Of a DNA stretch of 64,000 nt, positions 1-8,884 are shown piece after piece. How positions within the stretch are numbered: position 1 is the first letter of the stretch; the number at the start of each line of letters is the position of its first letter. This DNA is from Nostoc linckia z4 (GTDB lineage Bacteria > Cyanobacteriota > Cyanobacteriia > Cyanobacteriales > Nostocaceae). The stretch covers positions 1 through 64,000 of the forward strand of contig NZ_LAHA01000015.1 of assembly GCF_002608075.1 (NCBI RefSeq). Direction: 5' to 3'. Made by a program: the position numbers and the translations under genes. Under the pieces are notes generated by a model that was not told the DNA's origin, searched no databases, and saw only the letters and a list, made by a program, of their open reading frames with translations.

Positions 1-286
1 TTTACCAACAAGATAATGTTTAAATGTGGAACAAGCTCAAGTGCAAAGAATAATCCGCCACATTCCTGTAATTATCGGGAAAGGCAGAGGGCAGGAGGCA
101 GAAGGCTTTTATCAAGAAAGGCAGAGGGCAGAAGGCAGGAGGCAGAAGGAATACTGTTTTCTGCACTCTGCCACGACCGGAGGGAGTAAGGGTTTAAGAC
201 CCCCACCACAATCTCTGATTTGGTGGGGGTCTGAATCCCCTTCTTAATTGTCCCTTCTGCCCTCTGCCCTCTGCCTCCTGCCTTCT
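1..286. repeat. Intergenic STRR arrays flanking a hairpin; no gene seen
   Basis: Degenerate 7-bp units (GGCAGAG, GGCAGAA, GGCAGGA) run on the plus strand at about 82-150. They recur as the complement (CTCTGCC type) at about 250-285, so the two arms are inverted. Between them, 198-231 forms a hairpin with an 11-bp stem (GACCCCCACCA) and no T-run. The stretch around 150-210 recurs at 38.83-38.90 kb. Apparent reading frames here are low-complexity translations of the repeat. Confidence 0.7.
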
Positions 287-952
287 TCAATCAATCGCTT
301 GTACAGTCAGCGATTGAATTTCTGAGTCGTCTTGTTCAAAATCGTGAAGTTGATATTGCCATTGCCCATACAACAAAGGCATATTTATAGCCACCCAATC
401 AATTATTTTTTGAATCTTGCCTGAATCACCTAAGCTATCTGTAAACTCTTCATACCACTGTTCTTGGGTAACGCCCCATCCAATACAAAATCCATCGCCT
501 TGCATACTCTCTCGATAATTCCTAAATCGCTCTAACTCTTGTTGACAAGCATCTAAAAACTCTAGACTATTAACCGAACAATTGTATTTTTGTGCGATCG
601 CCGAAGCTTGTTCCTCTAACTCTTGTCGTTTGGCATCTTGCTGGCGTTTTCTGTATTGCTGTAAATCTTCAACGCTCAAAATGTCATCATGACAATCTTG
701 TAGAGCTTTGAAAAGCTGTTTTTTGGTGTTTATTCCATGACATCCAATTTCATTTTCTCTAATAAAATTAACTATCTCATGAGAATTTACAAGTTGCACA
801 ATATTGGGCTTTTCGTTGTCGTTACAGTCATAATCTAAGAATGAAATAGCTACACCCAACCCGTCAAATGTTGTAGCGACATATATTTCGTCGTCTATTT
901 TCTGTTGCTGCATACTCTCAATACGTGCTGAAAAAACTTCCCATCTTTCCAT
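287..952 (-). CDS. Hypothetical protein, 221 aa, central coiled coil
   Basis: I do not recognise a family. The protein is acidic and soluble, with a glutamine/arginine-rich helix around residues 95-125. The ATG is preceded by AGGAG at proper spacing. Near its N-terminus it carries IDDEIYVATTFDGLG. The 115-aa protein two genes upstream has related pieces (IDDEIY and VATVFDGL), which suggests the two share a short module. It is the last gene of the minus-strand run and its stop lies against the repeat arrays. Function unknown. Confidence 0.75.
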   Translation of the reverse strand: MERWEVFSARIESMQQQKIDDEIYVATTFDGLGVAISFLDYDCNDNEKPNIVQLVNSHEIVNFIRENEIGCHGINTKKQLFKALQDCHDDILSVEDLQQYRKRQQDAKRQELEEQASAIAQKYNCSVNSLEFLDACQQELERFRNYRESMQGDGFCIGWGVTQEQWYEEFTDSLGDSGKIQKIIDWVAINMPLLYGQWQYQLHDFEQDDSEIQSLTVQAID

Positions 953-967
953 GTCAACTCCTAGCTT

Positions 968-1126
968 TTACGAAAACAACTTGATAATATCGAACACTAA
1001 ATCAACGACCTGTCCACCAGCAGCAATACCTTTTTGAACTACTTGCCTAACATCATCAACCTCCTGCTTTTTAAGCTTTCTGGGTTGTGGTTGCGCGGCA
1101 AGTTTTTTAGCTTTTTTCCTAGTCAT
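968..1126 (-). CDS. Small basic hypothetical protein, 52 aa
   Basis: A short gene recognised from context. Its ATG overlaps the TGA of the upstream gene in an ATGA arrangement, implying translational coupling. The N-terminal 20 residues are lysine-rich (MTRKKAKKLAAQ) and the C-terminal part is hydrophobic (GGQVVDLVFDIIKLF), so it could bind nucleic acid or sit at a membrane. No family recognised. Confidence 0.55.
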   Translation of the reverse strand: MTRKKAKKLAAQPQPRKLKKQEVDDVRQVVQKGIAAGGQVVDLVFDIIKLFS

Positions 1127-1470
1127 GCTTCATCTCCATCATTTTCAATCTCGTCTGCTGTAGGACATGGTTCAAAAAAATCAGCACCATACGCACAGCA
1201 ATTTCTAACAACAACCAAAGGGCAAATCTGTTCTCCAGTCAGCACCCACTGATTGATGTAAATTTCATCATCTATTTGTCTGCGGTGGGGTAAATCAACA
1301 GCAGGGGAATACCCCAACCTTAATGCAGCAACTTTAGTGCGATCGCCCTGTAGCCGATTAAAAGTCACAGTTCTTACTGGCAATTCGTAGATAGCTGCTT
1401 TGCCACCCCAAAGCCCATCAAATACAGTAGCAACTTCATAGTCAATAACTAGATTCAGTTTGCTAATCAT
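1123..1470 (-). CDS. Hypothetical protein, 115 aa
   Basis: Unrecognised. The C-terminus is strongly acidic (ADEIENDGDEA). It contains VATVFDGL near the N-terminus and IDDEIYINQW further on, both echoed in the 221-aa protein downstream. The stop overlaps the start of the 52-aa gene. It sits 5 bp after the end of the kinase-phosphatase gene, so the three small genes are probably cotranscribed with it. Confidence 0.7.
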   Translation of the reverse strand: MISKLNLVIDYEVATVFDGLWGGKAAIYELPVRTVTFNRLQGDRTKVAALRLGYSPAVDLPHRRQIDDEIYINQWVLTGEQICPLVVVRNCCAYGADFFEPCPTADEIENDGDEA

Positions 1471-1475
1471 TTCAT

Positions 1476-2495
1476 TTAAATCAATTCCCAGTAAACATTT
1501 AACAACTCAATCGGGACATACCTAATATCAATTTCAGGATTAGCCTTTTGACAAGCTTGGGCAAACTGCCAATCTTCTGAGGCATTGTCAGTGTGAGCGT
1601 CCCCTACAATCCAATAGTTTCTAAATGACTTACCAGCATCTTTTGTGATATTCAGAAAAGCCTCAATTCCTGGTTTATCAGTTCTACCTGTGCATGTTTC
1701 ATGCACGAATATATTTGACAATAAGTTGTAATAAATTGAGTTATTGCCACCTTGGTTGGTTGCAAATTGCCAAACAAATCCAATATCAAATTCTTCATCA
1801 AGGTAAGCAGCTAACAAACGTATTTCTTCTTCTAAAAAATCAATTGTTTTTTGCCCGGTTCCTATACCTCTTTGGTTGCTGACAACGTATAGCAACGACG
1901 ACCTCTTGTCGTATTTTTTTGCCCATTCTTCAAACTCTGGTACGATTTCAAAATCATCAGGCGATCGCGGAAAAGTTCGCCCTTCTTTTGGACATTTAAT
2001 AGTTTTATACATGTCGAAAACAATTACATTTGGATAATCCAGGCCCCTCATTTGCACAGCAATATCTTTTGCAGTTATTCCTAATTTTTGTACTGGATTA
2101 AACGGTTCCCATCCAGACCGCATACTTTCGAGTACCGCATCAGGAACATTGTGTGTAGAAGTTGTACGCTCCCCATTAGCAAGTATCACAGCTTCACTCG
2201 TAACTACATGAACTGCATAACCGTATTTAGCAGCTAATTCAATATACGGTTTGCGGTAAATATTACGGGTAAAAGTGTTATGTACTATTATTTCCTCCTC
2301 CCCCGCTTTCATCCACTCTTCAACGGTGTTGTGACACCATTCATGAGACGTTTTTTGCAAGTCTGCTTGATACACCCCATCTATATACAAATTTGGGTAG
2401 TCGTCTGCTGCGATCGCTTTTCCCGGTAGTTTCTTAGATAAAGAGGTTTTGCCATCACCAGGACAACCCATTACTAAAGTCACGGTTTTATGCAT
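1476..2495 (-). CDS. Polynucleotide kinase / 3'-phosphatase-like fusion, phosphatase Asp replaced
   Basis: A two-domain protein in T4 Pnk order, expected to heal DNA or RNA ends. The N-terminal kinase has a Walker A motif, GCPGDGKTS, at residues 10-18. The C-terminal HAD-type domain starts at VIVFDMYKT (nucleophile D161) and continues with FPRSPDD, a motif typical of PNK phosphatases. SNQRG follows at 206-210 and GDAHTDN near the C-terminus. The second Asp of the HAD DxDxT signature is Tyr163 (codon TAT), so 3'-phosphatase activity may be weak or lost while the kinase looks intact. The start overlaps the upstream 84-aa gene by 16 bp. Identification as a PNK-like fusion is firm; the substrate (tRNA, nicked DNA) is unknown. 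Confidence 0.85.
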   Translation of the reverse strand: MHKTVTLVMGCPGDGKTSLSKKLPGKAIAADDYPNLYIDGVYQADLQKTSHEWCHNTVEEWMKAGEEEIIVHNTFTRNIYRKPYIELAAKYGYAVHVVTSEAVILANGERTTSTHNVPDAVLESMRSGWEPFNPVQKLGITAKDIAVQMRGLDYPNVIVFDMYKTIKCPKEGRTFPRSPDDFEIVPEFEEWAKKYDKRSSLLYVVSNQRGIGTGQKTIDFLEEEIRLLAAYLDEEFDIGFVWQFATNQGGNNSIYYNLLSNIFVHETCTGRTDKPGIEAFLNITKDAGKSFRNYWIVGDAHTDNASEDWQFAQACQKANPEIDIRYVPIELLNVYWELI

Positions 2496-2734
2496 TGAAA
2501 TAACTCCGTTTGTTTTTGAACTTCTACTTGAGGTAAAACTAATTCCTCAATATCTTGCTTAGAAACACATCTGTAGACTGGTTTTCTGTATTCAATGACC
2601 CGATTCATTGATTGGTCGAGAACTTCTCCAGTAACAGTCTGTTCTCTCACATCTGTGACTAGCAAAAGCCTATAGTCAGGCTTCTTGTCCGGGAGAGGAA
2701 TTACTTTAACAATGTCGCCTTTTTGGTATTTCAT
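2480..2734 (-). CDS. Hypothetical small protein, 84 aa, SH3-like start
   Basis: Starts MKYQKGDIVKVIPLP, a pattern common in small SH3/KOW-like beta-barrel proteins, but I cannot name a family. It contains one CxS pair and no membrane segment. Its last 16 bp overlap the kinase-phosphatase gene, so the two are likely coupled in translation. Confidence 0.65.
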   Translation of the reverse strand: MKYQKGDIVKVIPLPDKKPDYRLLLVTDVREQTVTGEVLDQSMNRVIEYRKPVYRCVSKQDIEELVLPQVEVQKQTELFQCIKP

Positions 2735-2791
2735 TCTTAGAGATTAGCAGATTTTGTACTTAATCAATACAAAGTTTACATTTATTTACAA

Positions 2792-3157
2792 TTAAAATGG
2801 GAGAATCGCATCTAGAATTTCTCCGAACAGCGTTTCTGTCTCTATTGAGGCGTTAAGAGTGGTTAATCTATTCTGCTGTTGAAAATACTGCAACACTTCT
2901 TTTAGTTTTCCAGATTCTTGATTTAGCTTTAAGTAGATAGCAAAATCAAATTCTGTAATCATGCGACATTGGCTAAGATTTCGTGGAAAACTATCAATTA
3001 TCCAGCTTGGTTTCAATAAAATATCTTTTGCTGCTTCAACTACAGCAGGATCATCCAAAAACTGCCAGTCATAGTATGAAGTGGTGTAAAACTCAGCCAG
3101 TTTTTTACCTTGGACGTTCTTGATAGAATTAGAATCGCTTAATAAAATAATTCTCAT
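2792..3157 (-). CDS. Adenylate-kinase-like protein lacking the P-loop, 121 aa
   Basis: I chose the internal ATG because the protein then begins MRIILL, the usual adenylate kinase start; an upstream in-frame ATG would add 16 residues. The NMP-kinase signature is kept (IIDSFPRNLSQ, equivalent to DGFPRT.AQ) and is followed by EFDFAIYLKL, as in adenylate kinases. The GxPGxGKG loop is replaced by SDSNSIKNVQG, so ATP binding should be impaired. It is also shorter than the normal ~185-215 residues. It may be a decayed gene or a repurposed non-catalytic fold. Confidence 0.6.
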   Translation of the reverse strand: MRIILLSDSNSIKNVQGKKLAEFYTTSYYDWQFLDDPAVVEAAKDILLKPSWIIDSFPRNLSQCRMITEFDFAIYLKLNQESGKLKEVLQYFQQQNRLTTLNASIETETLFGEILDAILPF

Positions 3158-3225
3158 CTCAGTAACCGCAGTGCAGCAAATAATATGATTTTCAATCATT
3201 ATCAATACTATGTCGCTAAAGTATA

Positions 3226-3298
3226 ATTCGTAAGTCGTAATTGGTAATTGAGTTTCTTAATTACGAATTACGACTTACGAATTACGAATTATTCAAGG
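3226..3298. repeat. Inverted AATTCGT/AATTACG repeat between genes
   Basis: Units GTAATT-CGTAA on the left (3226-3250) are matched by AATTACGA units on the right (3269-3297). This makes an AT-rich inverted repeat that ends at the stop of the helicase gene. It could act as a weak bidirectional terminator. Members of the same unit family recur at 6.62, 28.65, 29.04, 40.71 and 47.9 kb. Confidence 0.7.
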
Positions 3299-6200
3299 TC
3301 TTGGGCGTTGATGCTCAACTCTTGCTCTAAATAAGCTTTCTCTTTCTTGAGTTCGAGTATCTTGCCGTTCACCAAATCCCGATCGCACCTTTTAGATGCC
3401 AGTTGTTGGGTGGATTCTTCGAGTTGTCGGCTAAGGATTTGTAAGCGATTTTGCAAGTGGCGATCGCTCCCGGCAATCTTCGCATGGCATTCCCGCATAT
3501 TCCTAATCAATCGCTGTTCGGTCAAACGGTAAGCAAAATCATAATTACCTTCACCTTTTAACCACAACTCAACACTTTCACCTTTTTTACTTACATGGAA
3601 CCTGCTGATGATTTGCATACCACCATATTCACCAATGCATATTGGCAGACTAGAGAGGAAGTCTTTATCGCTTGCTTCTAAATCTAGAGTAGTTTTTTCT
3701 AAATTAGCTTTGATGATTTGGTGAATGTGGGCATCAGCTAATTTAATAGCTTTCTCGTTTTCTTGTTCGTTGTAGGTTGTATCTCCTACTTTGCAAACAA
3801 AGTATGGATTGTTAATGTGAGATTTAGCAACTTCAACATCGTTTTTACCTAACTCCAACTGATTAGCTACGTACTTAATATTGGCTTTGATAACAGGCAA
3901 GCTAATATCACTAGAACCAATATTTAGTTGATTGATTTCTCTGAGTAGCAAATTAGCCCGACTTTCTTCCATTTCTAACTCGGTTTTGAGTTCCATGTAC
4001 CGCATAAACCGTATGTCGCCGCTAGCGTGAGCCGACAACATCATAAATAACAATAGCTGGTCGTCTTCCTCAACTATCCTCCTTACCGATGGGTCACCCC
4101 TTAGCACTTGTTCGCGGGATTTTAGCTTAGTTTGTAGCAAGTGCATTTGAGCGGCGTCGGCCCCGAAGTTCCCATTCTTGCCTTGAGTCAGATATTGATA
4201 AATGATAACTTCCTCGTTTTCGTTCCCGCTTCGCACTGGGCGACCTAATCTTTGCTCGTACTCGTCTGGGCGTCTAGGAATATCGAGAAAGTGAGCAATT
4301 TTTATTTTCCTTTGCATATTGACGCCAATACCCATAGGTTCGGTGGAACCGAAAACTACTCTTACTTCCCCAGTGTTTACTTTACGGCTCAACTCCTTTT
4401 TAGCTTTGCCTTTGGAGTGATCTTGAATAAAGGCAATTTCCTCCTTGGGGATGCCCTTATTTATTAACTGCTGCCGCATCCATTCATAAATTCCAAATTT
4501 GGCACTGCCCCCAGGTGTGCCCATATCCAAAAATACCAACTGAGTTGAGCGTTGCACTTTAGTTAGCTTCCACCATCTGTAAATCCGCCGCACTGCCTGA
4601 TTGATTTTATCGAGCCGATTAATTGCTTGTTCTGGGTCGATTAACTGTGGCGCAATCATCAGTTTTCTGGCATCGGTTCCCAAAAGTAAGTGATTGTCGA
4701 ACTTTTTCCCCCACTTCAAACCCAGCGCCGCCGCTTCTTTCTCGGTAAAAATCGGTTGATGAGTATCTGGATGTAGCAATCTATTACCCTCTTCATCCAA
4801 TAAAAAACCCGCACTGTCGCGGGAGGGAAAAGTCAATGGTTCATCGTTGATTATCCAAGTGCGCCGCTTGGCTATCATGTCCATCTCATACTTCTGAAAT
4901 TCAGATAAAGGTGACATCACAGCCTTTACCCTATGTTTAGGGCGAGTAAACCCAGCTTGCCCAGCAACGTCATCAAACCGCTTGATATGACAAACCTTGA
5001 GGTACATTTGTAACAACTCAGGAACGTTGACAAATTCCGCAAACCTCTGAGAAACTATCAAATCCCCTGAAACACTGGGTTCCAATTTAGAAACAATCCG
5101 CCCAAAAGTAGCTGCCCAAGCGTCGAAATGAGCCAGACCCCTTTGCTCTAGTTCCTCTGGCTGCAAATAGCACTGAAATATATAAACCCCGACTAACGAG
5201 TTTGTGGGTTCTGGAGTCCCGGTAACCATCATCAAGAAATTGTTATGGTAGGTCTTCCGCATCCATGCCAATTTCAAATCGAAATCCTGTGACCTACCTG
5301 AAGGCGATAAATTTATCCCCTTAGCTTGAATTTTCGTAGAGAAAAAATTGTTTTTGAAGCGTTGACACTCGTCAACTATTAAAAGCGACACCCCAAGGTC
5401 TTCAAAGTGAATACCGACATCGTGACAAGTTGTTAACTCCTCCAAATGCGCTGTAATCTTGTCGCGCATCTCCTCCAATCGCTTGACTATGCGGTTGCCG
5501 CGCTTTTTCCCAACCTTTTCACTTGTTTCACCCTTGGAGTAAAGTGCCTGTAGGTCAGACTCAATAATTGCCAATTTTTCCTCAACAAACAATTTCTCTG
5601 TTTCGACGCGAGTTGGTATCGCCTTGAAAGTTTCATGAGTAATAATGATTGCGTCGTAGTTCCAAAATGCGGCTTTTGCTAAGAACTTCTGCCGATTCAC
5701 CCCCGCACAGTCTTCAGGTGCAGCACAAAGTACGCTAGCATGGGGATAAGCTTCTGTAAAAGTATCGTGGAAATCAGACAAAGTCGATTTCTGGACTACA
5801 AACATAGCTTTCGTGCTGGTTTTGTGAAGTTTACGCAGCATTGCAGTGGCGATCGCTGAAATACTTTTGCCCAATCCCACCTCAAGACCCAGCAATCCAT
5901 TACCATTAACCGACATTCGCCAAATGGAATCTAATTGGTAAGGTCTAAGCTGCTGCACCCACTTTTGACTCATTCCCGATCGCACCAAAACATCCCGGAA
6001 CCCAGCAGGTGCAGAATCGTCCCAGTTGGGTAAAACCAACCGATTGAATTTGTGATTGTAAATCTTTTCTAGTTCCAGTCCCCTTTCCCCTTCCTTGCAC
6101 CAATCAACCCAAATCCTTTGTAGTTGCTGCTGCTTCAATGCGGCTTCCCTTCTTGCAATTCGGTCTGCAATCTGTGGAACTTTGAAATGCATCGCCATCG

Positions 6201-6612
6201 TAAATAGCCCGTCCTCAATTTTCGTGCCGACAGCAGGGAGGTTTTTGGTTACTTGTTGCCCATTTTTGCGCTCAACGACGTAGCTATAGCCGTAAGTTAC
6301 AGTATTGGCGTCAGAATTACATCTTCTTGTATCGATTTCCCAGTTACCACTAACCGTCGAGTAATAGAAGCTGGCATCAACATCAAATACATCTAGTACA
6401 AACTGTTGGTAATATTTGGTGGGTATCCAGGTTGCTCCCACCGTGATATCAATATCTGCGATCGCAACATTTAGCGGTAGTATTTTCCTCAAAGCTTGCA
6501 CTTCCTCTTCAAAGGAAGCATCAGCTTCAAAAGCTTTTTCAGCTTTCTCTAGCTTGGACAAGATATCACCAGACAAGAATCTATGAGCATCAACAATTTG
6601 GAATGGGTACAT
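3289..6612 (-). CDS. SNF2/SF2-type DNA helicase-like protein, 1107 aa
   Basis: A large ATP-dependent DNA translocase/helicase. About 220 N-terminal residues are of unknown fold. The DExx domain follows with Walker A LEVGLGKS (ending near residue 250), Walker B LLIVDECQ (411-418) and motif III TGTP (464-467). The second RecA-like domain ends with QRLGRPVRSGNE (motif VI). The C-terminal ~250 residues are helical and rich in Glu/Lys. The arrangement fits helicases that sit near large N6-adenine methyltransferases on plasmids and phages, and such a methylase lies 8 kb upstream in the same orientation. A role in modification, restriction or recombination is inferred. No nuclease motif is visible. 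The stop lies inside the 3.3-kb repeat. Confidence 0.88.
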   Translation of the reverse strand: MYPFQIVDAHRFLSGDILSKLEKAEKAFEADASFEEEVQALRKILPLNVAIADIDITVGATWIPTKYYQQFVLDVFDVDASFYYSTVSGNWEIDTRRCNSDANTVTYGYSYVVERKNGQQVTKNLPAVGTKIEDGLFTMAMHFKVPQIADRIARREAALKQQQLQRIWVDWCKEGERGLELEKIYNHKFNRLVLPNWDDSAPAGFRDVLVRSGMSQKWVQQLRPYQLDSIWRMSVNGNGLLGLEVGLGKSISAIATAMLRKLHKTSTKAMFVVQKSTLSDFHDTFTEAYPHASVLCAAPEDCAGVNRQKFLAKAAFWNYDAIIITHETFKAIPTRVETEKLFVEEKLAIIESDLQALYSKGETSEKVGKKRGNRIVKRLEEMRDKITAHLEELTTCHDVGIHFEDLGVSLLIVDECQRFKNNFFSTKIQAKGINLSPSGRSQDFDLKLAWMRKTYHNNFLMMVTGTPEPTNSLVGVYIFQCYLQPEELEQRGLAHFDAWAATFGRIVSKLEPSVSGDLIVSQRFAEFVNVPELLQMYLKVCHIKRFDDVAGQAGFTRPKHRVKAVMSPLSEFQKYEMDMIAKRRTWIINDEPLTFPSRDSAGFLLDEEGNRLLHPDTHQPIFTEKEAAALGLKWGKKFDNHLLLGTDARKLMIAPQLIDPEQAINRLDKINQAVRRIYRWWKLTKVQRSTQLVFLDMGTPGGSAKFGIYEWMRQQLINKGIPKEEIAFIQDHSKGKAKKELSRKVNTGEVRVVFGSTEPMGIGVNMQRKIKIAHFLDIPRRPDEYEQRLGRPVRSGNENEEVIIYQYLTQGKNGNFGADAAQMHLLQTKLKSREQVLRGDPSVRRIVEEDDQLLLFMMLSAHASGDIRFMRYMELKTELEMEESRANLLLREINQLNIGSSDISLPVIKANIKYVANQLELGKNDVEVAKSHINNPYFVCKVGDTTYNEQENEKAIKLADAHIHQIIKANLEKTTLDLEASDKDFLSSLPICIGEYGGMQIISRFHVSKKGESVELWLKGEGNYDFAYRLTEQRLIRNMRECHAKIAGSDRHLQNRLQILSRQLEESTQQLASKRCDRDLVNGKILELKKEKAYLEQELSINAQDLE

Positions 6613-6650
6613 AGGTAATTTCTAATTCGTAGTTCGTAATTGAGGGCATG

Positions 6651-6680
6651 AAAAAGCGATCGCATTTTGGTGCGATCGCT
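6651..6680 (-). terminator. HIP1-based hairpin terminator
   Basis: On the minus strand AGCGATCGCA pairs with TGCGATCGCT across a 6-nt loop and is followed by TTTTT. It lies 26 bp after the stop of the 98-aa gene and 38 bp before the helicase start, so it separates two transcription units. Confidence 0.75.
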
Positions 6681-6706
6681 ATTACAGAATTATTTTTTGA
6701 GAACTA

Positions 6707-7003
6707 TCAGCTATCTTCTATCTCGATATCTACATAAACATAGTTAGAAGCTCCTGCACCTGCTGTATGTATATGAGAATAAACTTCTACAACACGACAA
6801 AGTTTTTTACCCAAATAAAGCTTTTGATCGGATTCTAAGTTTGTTGCATAACTCCCTAAATATACTTTCTGTTGTTTGCTCCATCGATAAAAATCTGGGT
6901 CGTACTTGTTATTTTCATCATCCCAATCAACAGGTTGTTTATAAAAAGCAGCATTACACCTGCCTTGCTCGTCAACCGTTACAGACTCTATTCGCTTATT
7001 CAT
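6707..7003 (-). CDS. Hypothetical protein, 98 aa
   Basis: Unrecognised, soluble, tyrosine-rich (YKQPVDWDDE, RWSKQQKVYLGSYATNL). It is the last gene before the HIP1 hairpin, and only 2 bp separate it from the upstream 133-aa gene, so they are an operon. Confidence 0.7.
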   Translation of the reverse strand: MNKRIESVTVDEQGRCNAAFYKQPVDWDDENNKYDPDFYRWSKQQKVYLGSYATNLESDQKLYLGKKLCRVVEVYSHIHTAGAGASNYVYVDIEIEDS

Positions 7004-7005
7004 AC

Positions 7006-7407
7006 TTAACCTCTCAATGCCTCATTAAAATTAGCGATCGCAATACAATCTACAAATCTAAATTCACCAGATTCCGACTTAGAAGTTATCAATCGTAAAT
7101 TAGGAGAATCGGAATTTGGAAACTTATCAAACACTGCTAAATACAGTTGGTCGCACATATCCAATAAATGTTCTCTGGCAATTTGAGCTTCATCCATTTG
7201 AACTCGCTGCAACATAACTTCAGGAGTGCCAAGCTTTTTACCTAATCTTTCTTCCTCTTCTTCGCCCATCCTACAAAGAGCTTCGCCTAATAATTCTGTA
7301 ACTTTTGCATCAACTACTGCAAAATCCACCCCTGAAAAATTTGTAGCTGATTCAACTAGTAATTTAGCTGCTGCAATAACAGCATTTTCACAAATTTCTT
7401 TGTCCAT
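7006..7407 (-). CDS. Hypothetical protein, 133 aa
   Basis: Unrecognised. Mostly helical and acidic in the middle (MGEEEEERLGKKLG), with a C-terminus that includes RFVDCIAIANFNEALRG. No catalytic motif is seen. It is probably cotranscribed with the 98-aa gene after it. Confidence 0.7.
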   Translation of the reverse strand: MDKEICENAVIAAAKLLVESATNFSGVDFAVVDAKVTELLGEALCRMGEEEEERLGKKLGTPEVMLQRVQMDEAQIAREHLLDMCDQLYLAVFDKFPNSDSPNLRLITSKSESGEFRFVDCIAIANFNEALRG

Positions 7408-7447
7408 GATTTTATATGTGGGAGTTTTATACTCCCACTAAAACTAA

Positions 7448-7618
7448 CTACTCAATTGTTTTCCCACCTGGCTTATTAGATTGATCGAATCCAAAATCAC
7501 CATTCAACCAATCATCATCAGAATTTTTATCAACAGGATTGGGTTGTCCATAGACTTGTTTTCCACCAACCCACTGATTATTTTTTTGAGGTTTCTTTTT
7601 TGGTTTTTCCTTACTCAT
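7448..7618 (-). CDS. Small hydrophilic hypothetical protein, 56 aa
   Basis: Found by its ATGA overlap with the VWA gene. It starts MSKEKPKKKPQKNN and is basic at the N-terminus, acidic in the middle (DKNSDDDW) and probably disordered. Coupling to the VWA gene suggests it is made with it. No known family. Confidence 0.55.
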   Translation of the reverse strand: MSKEKPKKKPQKNNQWVGGKQVYGQPNPVDKNSDDDWLNGDFGFDQSNKPGGKTIE

Positions 7619-8196
7619 GGCAACAATCCTTTAATCGCAGACTTCAACAAAACTTGATTTTGCATTTTACTGATATCGCACACCTGAAAACTCCCACACC
7701 CAACTCTGGCTAAATTCGCCATAAATGCGATCGCCTTAGCATCGTCATCCGGGCCAATATACAAAGTTGAAATCGTCCCAGTTAGCTTTTCTGCTGCTTT
7801 TAGGGCAGCATCCGCATCATCTGGATGCCCGTCGCTAACTACTAAGGTGTGCTTGGGGGCATAGCTTATGGCTTGAATAATTGCCAACCGCACATCGGTA
7901 TTGCCCAATGGTTCGGGAATTGATTGAAAGTTTGGGATGCGATCGCAATTCTGAGAGAAAACCAACACAATCTCATTTATCGCCAACGGTCTATTCACCG
8001 CGTCCCGCAAAACATCAATTTTGCGGCGACCATTTTCTACTTGTTGTTCCATCGACCCAGAAATGTCTAACAAAATCACCGTAGGCGATGCTGGATTGGC
8101 GTTTAACCTGGTGGCGTACTTTTCGACTTCCCCGGTGGGAGGAATTTTAGATGCTTGATTGATGAGGAGTTGTAGAGGATTAACTAGATTACTCAT
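7615..8196 (-). CDS. VWA-domain protein with intact MIDAS, 193 aa
   Basis: A single von Willebrand factor A domain. The MIDAS metal site is complete: DISGSM at residues 44-49 (DxSxS), a Thr in GNTDVR, and VVSDGHPDD as the distal Asp. There is no signal peptide or membrane helix, so it should be cytoplasmic and act as a metal-dependent protein-interaction module. Standalone VWA proteins often accompany AAA ATPases or helicases. None is adjacent here, though the SNF2-type helicase lies about 1 kb downstream. It overlaps both neighbours by 4 bp. Confidence 0.85.
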   Translation of the reverse strand: MSNLVNPLQLLINQASKIPPTGEVEKYATRLNANPASPTVILLDISGSMEQQVENGRRKIDVLRDAVNRPLAINEIVLVFSQNCDRIPNFQSIPEPLGNTDVRLAIIQAISYAPKHTLVVSDGHPDDADAALKAAEKLTGTISTLYIGPDDDAKAIAFMANLARVGCGSFQVCDISKMQNQVLLKSAIKGLLP

Positions 8197-8831
8197 GCCT
8201 TAACCTCCTGAGCAATTCCAATCGCTTTGAGATACATAGCTAAATGCCTTGGCGACGGTTCCACGTTTCCCGTTCTACAGGGAATAGAAATGTCTCCCTT
8301 CCAAGATTCAGCAATAGCTTCCAAAAAAGCTTTGAGTTGGTCTTGCTTGTCATCAAACCAACACCTGTTACCTTCACCCTCTAATTCACCAGGGGCGTGA
8401 TATTGATTGCCAGTAACGTACAAACACCACTTCCAAGTCCATCGGCGTCCCGCATCTTGAAAATAAATCCTCCTGTCTGCTCCACGACTCCAAATATTAA
8501 TATCAAAGTCTCCTTCATATCCCCACTGCCGAATCGCAGCAACGGCAGCAGACTTTATAGACCACTGGTTCTCAGTTTTTTCGACTTGTTTTTCGATGTC
8601 TTGCTGACGCAGCTGCGCTTCAGCTTCTTTGGCTATCCGCTTGCGTTCTTCCTCTTGCTTCTCAATCCTCAATTTCTCTGCCACGGCAAATTCAATCGCT
8701 GCTCGTTCTTGAGATGACAACACCTCCCCTTGGGCGGCCGCCCTGACCGCGCCTCCCCGCTTAATGGCTTCTGCCATCGCACCTTTTAATAATTGCAGTA
8801 GTTGGTCATCTGTTAAAATTGAAAAATCCAT
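8193..8831 (-). CDS. Hypothetical protein with helical charged middle, 212 aa
   Basis: I start it at the ATG preceded by GAGGAAAT (protein MDFSILTDDQ); an alternative upstream start would overlap the wHTH gene. The first 50 residues look like a small helical domain (LLQLLKGAMAEAIKRGGA). Residues ~55-95 form a charged coiled coil (EEERKRIAKEAEAQLRQQ). The C-terminal ~110 residues are compact and tryptophan-rich (GADRRIYFQDAGRRWTWKW). Family not recognised. Its stop overlaps the VWA start by 4 bp. Confidence 0.7.
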   Translation of the reverse strand: MDFSILTDDQLLQLLKGAMAEAIKRGGAVRAAAQGEVLSSQERAAIEFAVAEKLRIEKQEEERKRIAKEAEAQLRQQDIEKQVEKTENQWSIKSAAVAAIRQWGYEGDFDINIWSRGADRRIYFQDAGRRWTWKWCLYVTGNQYHAPGELEGEGNRCWFDDKQDQLKAFLEAIAESWKGDISIPCRTGNVEPSPRHLAMYLKAIGIAQEVKA

Positions 8832-8884
8832 ATTTCCTCGCAATTTGGTAGTTCTAAGTAATGGGATGCTCCAACATCCCATTA

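Noticed and set aside
26..290. Plus and minus frames of 72-73 codons in the left-end repeats
   Set aside because: They translate the GGCAGAA-type array and the hairpin; composition is low-complexity and there is no ribosome-binding site.
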